This document shows, in pieces, positions 60,342 to 64,000 of a stretch of DNA of 64,000 bases. Position 1 is the stretch's first letter. Every line of letters starts with the position of its first letter. The notes under the pieces are model-generated. The model saw only the letters and a program-made list of their open reading frames with translations. It was not told where the DNA came from and ran no database searches. The position numbers and the translations under genes are program-made. Source of the DNA: Bacteroidota bacterium (lineage in GTDB: Bacteria; Bacteroidota; Bacteroidia; Chitinophagales; Chitinophagaceae); the NCBI GenBank assembly GCA_023424015.1, contig JAFAEM010000022.1:200850-264849 (forward strand), written 5' to 3'.

Positions 60342-60657
60342 GATTACAGGAATTTGGGATTAGTATCCATTGCTGTCCGGAATAAAATTTTGGATTGTTG
60401 TCAAAGCCTTGACCCGCCGTGCCTTTCATGAGCATTCCGTGACCAAAATAAGGACACGAAGTACACAGAGGATTTCACAAAGAGCACGGAGAAAATAATG
60501 CAAGACACCATGCCCGCCGTGGTTTATAGAACTCAATAAGTCCCCTGACAATAATGATTAGGAATTAGGGCGTAATACTTGAGGATATTGGGTGATTGTC
60601 ATTTAACAAGTGATTGTAGCCGAATTGATTTAATTTTGGTCTACAACAATTGCGGCG
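60342..60657. other. Gene-free region of 316 bp
   Basis: Filled mainly by copy B of the TGTCCGG element; no gene or RNA recognised in the rest. Confidence 0.65.
60374..60550. mobile_element. MITE-like element with TGTCCGG ends, copy B
   Basis: 177 bp. Left end TGTCCGGAATAAAATTTTGG then ATTGTTGT is identical to copy A over about 29 bp; the right end is TGCCCGCCGTGGTTTATAG through CCCTGACAATAATGATT. The right inverted end has decayed (CCTGACA). The interior is shorter than in copy A and different, but also contains CACAGAG and CACGGAG motifs. Confidence 0.6.
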
Positions 60658-62142
60658 ATGAAAAGACTTGTTCAGGGCATTTTTATTTTGCTGTTTCCAC
60701 TGGCGGCGTTATCACAAAAAGATTATTTCATCTACCTGGAGAGTGATGGAGGTCAGGCTTTTTTTGCCAGGATTGGGGATAAGACGGTTAGTTCCTCTTC
60801 CGGCGGTTACCTCATACTACCCCAACTCCGCGATACCACGCACACATTCATCGTTGGATTTCCTGGAAATAAATGGCCTGAGCAAAGATTTACAGTGACG
60901 ATGCGCGGTAACGATCACGGCTATCTCTTAAAAAATTTTGAGGGTAAGGGCTGGGGGTTGTTTGACTTGCAGACAATGAGTGTTCAAATGGCTTCGGGGA
61001 ATGCCACCGCAAAAAAGCAGGAGACCAGTAACGGATCCGTTTCGCTTTTTACTGAAATATTATCAAAAGCAGCAAATGACCCTTCACTTAGGGAGAAGCC
61101 TGTATTCGCTTCCAATATAAGCCAGCAGCCTTCCCAACCGGTACAGGTGGTTAATAAGGCGAGTGAAACAGTGGCGGCTGCACCTAGAAAAGAGGAGTCT
61201 AAACCGATAAAGCCGGACACCGTATCCAGAAAGGAAGAAGTCGTTGCAAAACTGGATACAAAAAAAGAGGAGTCTAAGCCCATAACGCCTGATACCGTAT
61301 CCAAAAAGGAAGAAGCCGTTGCAAAGCTTGAGACAAAAAAGGAGGACCCTCCATCGCAGGCAGCACAAAGAGAAACACCTGCTTCAACAACTGCCGATAG
61401 CCTGGAAGCTATAACACGGCAGGAGCCGCCTGCCACAGAACAGGAAAAGCCGGTAACACTAAAAAAGGAACCGGTGATAGCGAAAACAGAGATCAGTAAG
61501 CAAAAGGAAGAAACGGCGATTAATAAAGCCGAACGTCAAAAAGAACCCGTAGTAGAGCCAGTCAGCAATACCACTCCGTCAGAGAATACCTTAACCGGCA
61601 GGACCGGGCCTGCTCCGTCTCCGGATTATGAAAGATCGGAAGTGATCAAAAAGGCAGAAAGTTCAACTACTGATGGATTTGGTCTGGTTTTTATCGATAA
61701 GATCGCCGATTTCCGCCAGGATACCATACAGATATTTATTCCTAATGCCAGAACGATACTGGGTGACGCCCGTAAAAAAGCTGCTAATGACCGGAAGTTC
61801 CTGGATATTGATGAAAACACAAAGGCAGTTTCAAAAAGCACTGCCAGGAATAACTGTAGCTCACAGGCTACAGAGGATGATTTTTTTCGTCTGAGGAAGA
61901 AGATGGCCGGTGTTAAGGATAGCGAATCAATGATCAGCGAGGCGAAAAAGGAGTTCAAGGGTAAATGTTTTTCTGTCGACCATATCAGGAACCTCGGAAA
62001 CCTGTTTCTAAATGAGGCCGGTAAGTTCCAGTTTTACGAAGTGGCTTATCCCAATAGCAGTGATAAAAATGGGTTTACGGTCCTTGAGGCAGAGTTCAGA
62101 GATCCCTATTTTGTGCATCGATTCAAAAACCTGGTCAATTAA
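60658..62142 (+). CDS. Secreted protein with DUF4476-like domain and internal repeat
   Basis: 494 residues. Signal peptide (MKRLVQGIFILLFPLAALS), an N-terminal beta domain (to about 115, YFIYLESDGGQAFFARIGDK, TFIVGFPGNKWPEQRFTV), then a long disordered region rich in Lys, Glu, Pro and Thr (about 160-340), and a C-terminal helical domain (about 395-494, NCSSQATEDDFFRLRKKM, FKGKCFSVDHIRNLGNLF, PYFVHRFKNL) that resembles DUF4476, with a pair of Cys as in many members. The linker holds a tandem duplication (61192-61266 and 61267-61341) of EESKPIxPDTVSxKEExVAKL. It is the second protein of this layout in the window. Function unknown. Confidence 0.8.
   Translation: MKRLVQGIFILLFPLAALSQKDYFIYLESDGGQAFFARIGDKTVSSSSGGYLILPQLRDTTHTFIVGFPGNKWPEQRFTVTMRGNDHGYLLKNFEGKGWGLFDLQTMSVQMASGNATAKKQETSNGSVSLFTEILSKAANDPSLREKPVFASNISQQPSQPVQVVNKASETVAAAPRKEESKPIKPDTVSRKEEVVAKLDTKKEESKPITPDTVSKKEEAVAKLETKKEDPPSQAAQRETPASTTADSLEAITRQEPPATEQEKPVTLKKEPVIAKTEISKQKEETAINKAERQKEPVVEPVSNTTPSENTLTGRTGPAPSPDYERSEVIKKAESSTTDGFGLVFIDKIADFRQDTIQIFIPNARTILGDARKKAANDRKFLDIDENTKAVSKSTARNNCSSQATEDDFFRLRKKMAGVKDSESMISEAKKEFKGKCFSVDHIRNLGNLFLNEAGKFQFYEVAYPNSSDKNGFTVLEAEFRDPYFVHRFKNLVN
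61192..61341 (+). repeat. Tandem 75-bp duplication inside a CDS
   Basis: Two adjacent copies of about 75 bp (25 codons) that have diverged mostly at third positions. In frame, so only linker length changes. Confidence 0.75.
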
Positions 62143-62184
62143 ATCCAACCGTCTAGCCGGTTTGCAATATCATCTCCTTAATAT

Positions 62185-62946
62185 ATGCCAAGATATTTCC
62201 TGGAAGTAGCCTACAAGGGCGAAGCATATAGTGGTTTTCAAACCCAGAAGAATGCCAATAGTGTGCAGCAGGAAATTGAAAAAGCTTTCCGGGTCTTACA
62301 GCGGGAAACTGTGGTCATGACGGGGTCTTCAAGGACCGACGCGGGGGTGCATGCGCTGCAGAATTTTTTTCATTTTGATTTTGATGGGGCGGTCCATCCG
62401 CAATTTTTATACAAGATCAACGCTATTTTGCCACAAGACATTGTTATTCATTCGATTAAAGAATTGGGAGCAGGGGCTCACTGTCGTTTCGATGCCACGG
62501 GTCGTGAATACCGCTATTATATATACCAGAGAAAGGATCCTTTTCTGAGCGGCAGGGCTTTCTATTTCCCCTACAAGCTCGACCTGGAGATCATGCAGCA
62601 GGCGGCAGAACTGGTAAAGAGATATCATGATTTTACTTCTTTTTCAAAGCGGAATACGCAGGTGAAGTCCTTTATCTGCCAGGTATCACATAGTGAATGG
62701 TACCGGGAAGGTGATTGCCTTGTCTATCGGGTGGTGGCCAACAGGTTTTTGAGGGGGATGGTCCGGGCGCTGACGGCTACTATGCTGAAACTAGGCCGGC
62801 AGAAGATAAGTCTCGAAGATTTTTCTGCGATAATTGAGGCCAAAGACTGCCGGGTAGCGAGTTTCGCGGTGCCGCCGCATGGTTTATTCCTGGTACGGGT
62901 CAATTATCCTCCGGGTTACTATAACCCGGAGCCGAAAAAAACTTGA
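62185..62946 (+). CDS. truA: tRNA pseudouridine synthase A
   Basis: 253 residues, full length. TruA isomerises uridines 38-40 in the anticodon arm of tRNAs. Catalytic Asp52 is in GSSRTDAGVHAL; further family motifs are FRVLQRE, ARFDATGREYRYYIYQ-type (here CRFDATGREYRYYIYQ) and FLRGMVRALTATMLKLG. It is the last gene before the rRNA operon, 42 bp downstream of the DUF4476-like gene. Confidence 0.96.
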   Translation: MPRYFLEVAYKGEAYSGFQTQKNANSVQQEIEKAFRVLQRETVVMTGSSRTDAGVHALQNFFHFDFDGAVHPQFLYKINAILPQDIVIHSIKELGAGAHCRFDATGREYRYYIYQRKDPFLSGRAFYFPYKLDLEIMQQAAELVKRYHDFTSFSKRNTQVKSFICQVSHSEWYREGDCLVYRVVANRFLRGMVRALTATMLKLGRQKISLEDFSAIIEAKDCRVASFAVPPHGLFLVRVNYPPGYYNPEPKKT

Positions 62947-63008
62947 CTGCCGAAACCCTTTACCAGCGTATATCCTGGAAAATGTTAGTCACAGGTGTTT
63001 AAAAAAGA

Positions 63009-63039
63009 TTTGGCAGTCATCAATTCACTCCTATCTTTG
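63009..63039 (+). promoter_or_regulatory. rRNA promoter P1
   Basis: TTTG at 63009-63012, 19-bp spacer, TATCTTTG at 63032-63039. Just after it: CACCCCCG, an A run, then GGG. Confidence 0.8.
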
Positions 63040-63113
63040 CACCCCCGATTGAAAAAAAGGGATAGTTCTCTGAAGAAAATAAAGAAAGAGTTTTATAAAA
63101 ACATGGGGTAAAA

Positions 63114-63144
63114 TTTGGTAGGAAACTTCAAAGCCTTACTTTTG
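63114..63144 (+). promoter_or_regulatory. rRNA promoter P2
   Basis: TTTG at 63114-63117, 19-bp spacer, TACTTTTG at 63137-63144. The first transcribed bases form the hairpin CCCGCTT/AAGCGGG. Confidence 0.82.
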
Positions 63145-63228
63145 CCCCCCGCTTAAAAAGCGGGTGTTCTTTGCAGGTGTTATGAAAAAGATAAAGGGGG
63201 TGAAAACTGGGGAAATCGGTCATTAAAA

Positions 63229-63260
63229 ATTGGCCGGTATTTGTGGAAACCTTACCTTTG
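63229..63260 (+). promoter_or_regulatory. rRNA promoter P3
   Basis: ATTGG at 63229-63233 and TACCTTTG at 63253-63260 with about 20-bp spacing. Followed by CCGCC, A run, GCGGG. Confidence 0.75.
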
Positions 63261-63354
63261 CTGTCCGCCATAAAAAAGATAGCGGGCTCTTTCTAAAACA
63301 AGTTGATTTTCATTCCAATTGATTCTGTTTTTTCTAAAAATAAATGCAGAAAAT

Positions 63355-63385
63355 TTTGGTAGAAATAAAAAGGCCCTTACCTTTG
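63355..63385 (+). promoter_or_regulatory. rRNA promoter P4
   Basis: TTTG at 63355-63358, 19-bp spacer, TACCTTTG at 63378-63385. Followed by CCGTT, A run, ACGGG. It is the promoter nearest to 16S rRNA, about 207 bp upstream. Confidence 0.82.
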
Positions 63386-63591
63386 CACTCCGTTCAAAAA
63401 AACGGGTGGCTGGTAAAGCCGAAAGATCTTTGAAAGTTGGGAAACAATAGCACTTATTTCCGCCTTTTGGCGGGGATAACAAACAAGGTAAGTCAAAGCG
63501 AAAACAATTCGATTTGACACGTTAATTTTAAGGTTCATAGCTTTTAGTTATGAACGACTTTGAAGTTAAATGTCAGTATCAAACATCATTT

Positions 63592-64000
<409 letters not shown>

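Larger units (their letters stand above)
62947..63591 (+). other. rRNA promoter and leader region of 645 bp
   Basis: Contains four tandem promoters (P1-P4) and a leader with three inverted repeats: CCGCC/GGCGG (63460-63473), GTCAAA/TTTGAC (63492-63518) and GTTCATA/TATGAAC (63533-63555). The last two are probably part of the processing stem that releases 16S rRNA. No coding region is supported. Confidence 0.75.

Overview
The window is chromosomal DNA from a member of the phylum Bacteroidota, most likely family Chitinophagaceae. Support comes from the start of a 16S rRNA gene at the right edge with Bacteroidota-type sequence, promoters of the Bacteroidota type (TTTG about 19 bp from TAnnTTTG), a T9SS-like C-terminal domain, DUF4476 and DUF6089-like proteins, and a bifunctional malic enzyme. 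No prophage, plasmid, CRISPR array or intact insertion sequence was seen; most of the window is housekeeping DNA, and the novelty lies mainly in regulation and intergenic repeats.

Left part (1-15.7 kb). A SAM-I (S-box) riboswitch with its own promoter and terminator reads off the left edge, so the regulated gene (probably methionine or sulfur metabolism) lies outside the window. Then come a secreted Lys/Thr-rich protein, uvrA, a Yip1-type membrane protein, a small T9SS-like secreted protein, an outer-membrane barrel, an acetyltransferase, a truncated globin, a small XRE regulator, rarA, a secreted trypsin-like protease, a four-helix membrane protein coupled to aspS, and an MtfA-type metallopeptidase.

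Middle part (14.6-33.3 kb). An alpha-2-macroglobulin of 2037 residues with an intact thioester motif precedes an FAD amine oxidase. A DUF4476 protein follows, then the minus-strand series maeB, mlaE-like, mlaF-like, sucD. A plus-strand operon of seven genes holds two ABC exporters, a YtrA-type GntR repressor and two small membrane-anchored proteins, driven by a consensus promoter with a perfect palindromic operator at the predicted start of transcription.

Right-centre part (33.3-49 kb). An S41 peptidase lipoprotein, an M20 amidohydrolase, a SPOR protein and a deoC / aldehyde dehydrogenase / half aldehyde dehydrogenase cluster that looks like a split ALDH16 are followed by two secreted amidohydrolase-family proteins, in which two of the three domains lack the metal-binding HxH motif, and by secA.

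Right part (49-64 kb). A lipoprotein, atpG (apart from other ATP synthase genes), scpB, lysA, a class III cyclase, gapA-pgk, a lipoprotein, a doubled LemA/TPM cluster, a second DUF4476-like protein, truA, and then four tandem rRNA promoters, a structured leader and the first ~409 nt of 16S rRNA.

Intergenic DNA carries three dispersed repeat types: heptamer arrays (GATACTG/GATGCTG) at five loci, two GC-rich palindromes that travel with them, and a short element with TGTCCGG inverted ends present twice. Several arrays lie exactly where the -33 promoter element should be, and two begin inside the stop codon of the preceding gene.
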